Part shown: positions 4,374 to 5,897 of the stretch, piece after piece | Layout: every line of letters starts with the position of its first letter | Position numbering within the stretch: the first letter of the stretch is position 1 | Assembly: GCA_021413625.1 (NCBI GenBank) | Contig: JAIOPY010000034.1 | Location: 1-5,897, forward strand | Direction: 5' to 3' | Origin: Candidatus Nomurabacteria bacterium | Lineage (GTDB): Bacteria > Patescibacteriota > Minisyncoccia > Phycocordibacterales > UBA9973 | DNA: 5,897 bases | Notes under the pieces: generated by a model | Told to the model about the DNA's origin: nothing | The model's database searches: none | The model's input: the letters and a program-made list of their open reading frames with translations, nothing else | Program-made: the position numbers and the translations under genes

Positions 4374-5897
4374 CTACACTGTAGAATGAGGACGGATACG
4401 AACTCCGCTTTTTATTTTGCCTTTTTGGTTTTCTATCACAAGTTCTTTATTCTTAACAGATACAATAACTGTATCCCCTTTCTTCAAACCATTAGAGATA
4501 ATGTAGGAAGACACGGGATTCAAAATTTTATTTTGAATCAAACGGTTAAGTGGTCTTGCTCCATAATGTGGGTCATAACCTTCTTTAGCTAGGTATGATA
4601 AAGCATCTTCAGAAATTTTTAATTCAATACCCTTTGTGGCTAATCGGTCTTTCACAACTTTCATGCGGATATTTACTATTTCTTTTATGGCTTCTTCAGA
4701 CAGAACATCAAATACTATAATCTCATCTAAGCGATTCAAAAATTCTGGACGGAAACTGTCTTTCAAAGCTTCCATAACCTTTTCTTTGACCTGATTGTAA
4801 TCCTGCTTTTTGGAGTTATTAGAAAATCCGATAGATTCCATTTTCTCTATAAATTGGCTACCTATATTGGAAGTCAAAATAATTATTGTATTTTTAAAGT
4901 TTACGATTCTACCCTTACCATCGGTCAATCTACCTTCATCAATAACCTGCAGAAGCATATTGAAAACCTCTGGATGGGCTTTTTCAATCTCGTCAAAAAG
5001 AATCACAGCATAAGGGCGGTGTCGCACTGCTTCTGTGAGTTGGCCAGATTCATCGTAACCAACATAGCCTGGTGGGGAGCCAATAAGTTTAGAAACAGAA
5101 TGACGTTCCATATACTCAGACATATCTACGCGAATAATCGCGCGGTCATCGTTAAACATAAATTGTCCGAGAGCTTTAGTAAGCTCGGTCTTACCTACTC
5201 CTGTTGGACCTAGAAAAATAAAAGAGCCGATTGGTCTGTTTGGGTCACTGATACCAGCGCGAGAACGACGAATCACATTTGCCACACGTTCTATTGCTTC
5301 ATCTTGCCCGATTACTCTCTTCTTAAGCTCTTCTTCCATCTTTTCTAATTTTGCTCTCTCTTCTTCCAGCATTTTTGTAAGCGGAATACCAGTCCAACGC
5401 GCCACAACTTCTGCAATATCTTCTGCAGTAATTTCTTCTTTTAAGATACGACGAGATTTTTGCAATTTCTTTAATCGGGCAAGCTTTATATCAAGCTCTT
5501 TTTTGAGAGTTGGAATTTTACCATAACGTATCTCCGCGGCTTTGGTTAAATCTGCTCGCATTTCAGCATTCTCTGCTTCTAAGCGTAGAGATTCTAAATC
5601 TTTCTTGATTGTGCGAATTTCAATAACAGTGGATTTTTCATTTTGCCATTTTAATTCAAGCTCTTTGGTCTTTTCATATAAATTACCTATTTCTTTATCT
5701 ATTTCTTTAACTCTATTTTTTAATTCTCGCTCTTTTTCTTTAGCAGTTCCTTCCGCAGAAATTTCTTTTTTCAAAGCTTCTTTTTCAATTTCTAAACGCA
5801 TTATTTTTCTATGCGCGTCTTCAAGAACTGGAGGCTTGTTTTCCAACATGATTTTAAGTGAAGAAGAAGCTTCATCAATTAAATCCACAGCTTTATC
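4374..5897 (-). CDS. clpB: ClpB disaggregase, C-terminal part (partial at right edge)
   Basis: ClpB is the cytosolic hexameric AAA+ chaperone that pulls proteins out of aggregates together with DnaK. The reading frame is open to the edge (it begins DKAVDLIDEA in the window), so 507 residues are seen and the N-domain and first ATPase domain lie outside. Numbering from the edge: the coiled-coil M domain (about 30-153, with the EIRYGKIP motif), which separates ClpB from ClpA and ClpC; VARWTGIP; Walker A GPTGVGKT (230-237); pore loop GYVGY (277-281); Walker B VILFDE (298-303); sensor 1 TSN (342-344); arginine finger in RPEFLNR (383-389); and sensor 2 GARPLNR (446-452). All key residues of the second ATPase domain are intact. 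A basic tail of about 15 residues extends beyond the usual end. It terminates in TAG at 4374-4376, with no hairpin terminator before tRNA-Tyr. Its promoter is not in the window. Confidence 0.97.
   Translation of the reverse strand, partial: DKAVDLIDEASSSLKIMLENKPPVLEDAHRKIMRLEIEKEALKKEISAEGTAKEKERELKNRVKEIDKEIGNLYEKTKELELKWQNEKSTVIEIRTIKKDLESLRLEAENAEMRADLTKAAEIRYGKIPTLKKELDIKLARLKKLQKSRRILKEEITAEDIAEVVARWTGIPLTKMLEEERAKLEKMEEELKKRVIGQDEAIERVANVIRRSRAGISDPNRPIGSFIFLGPTGVGKTELTKALGQFMFNDDRAIIRVDMSEYMERHSVSKLIGSPPGYVGYDESGQLTEAVRHRPYAVILFDEIEKAHPEVFNMLLQVIDEGRLTDGKGRIVNFKNTIIILTSNIGSQFIEKMESIGFSNNSKKQDYNQVKEKVMEALKDSFRPEFLNRLDEIIVFDVLSEEAIKEIVNIRMKVVKDRLATKGIELKISEDALSYLAKEGYDPHYGARPLNRLIQNKILNPVSSYIISNGLKKGDTVIVSVKNKELVIENQKGKIKSGVRIRPHSTV

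Noticed and set aside
4810..5213. Two overlapping plus-strand open frames opposite clpB
   Set aside because: They are antisense to the conserved second ATPase domain of ClpB, with no ribosome binding site or recognisable motif.
5886..5888. GTG at 5888 as the start of the Clp protein
   Set aside because: The frame is open through the edge and reads DKAVDLIDEA, a conserved internal ClpB motif, so the gene is truncated by the window and does not start here.

Overview
The window looks like chromosomal DNA of a low-GC bacterium with compact gene spacing. Mostly absent Shine-Dalgarno sequences, a TrmB-type regulator and the general protein style point to Candidate Phyla Radiation/Patescibacteria (Parcubacteria-like). 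That placement is an inference from style and memory, not from a search. Most of the window is about one third GC (21 of 60 bases at 3001-3060). One block around 2.0-2.9 kb is over half GC (33 of 60 at 2101-2160).

Layout from left to right: a near-consensus promoter reading off the left edge (46-73); typA/bipA on the minus strand, broken by a frameshift near position 1053 (88-1853); a short intergenic region with two minus-strand intrinsic terminators and a candidate typA promoter (1854-2038); a GC-rich family-2 glycosyltransferase gene with its own ribosome binding site and terminator (2039-2842, minus); a Nudix hydrolase (2876-3307, minus); a divergent control region with two matching 21-bp inverted repeats (3308-3464); a TrmB-like winged-helix regulator (3465-4214, plus); tRNA-Tyr(GUA) (4217-4302, minus); and the C-terminal part of clpB running off the right edge (4374-5897, minus).

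The most interesting unit is the middle one. The TrmB-like regulator and the Nudix hydrolase are divergently transcribed from a region holding two TTGTCAA-N7-TTGACAA operators. These overlap the -35 elements of both predicted promoters. The regulator's promoter is placed so that its transcript should start on the A of its ATG (leaderless). The Nudix promoter probably also feeds the glycosyltransferase 33 bp downstream. That gene appears to be a recent arrival: GC content, ribosome binding site and terminator all differ from the surroundings.

The second point is typA. The two reading frames together cover almost the whole family, but about 15 codons plus one base seem to be missing between the repeated GDI(V) and GD-T-(I/V)-C motifs of domain II. 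The gene is therefore either a fresh pseudogene or carries a sequencing/assembly error. TypA, ClpB and the tRNA are ordinary housekeeping genes for translation and protein quality control.
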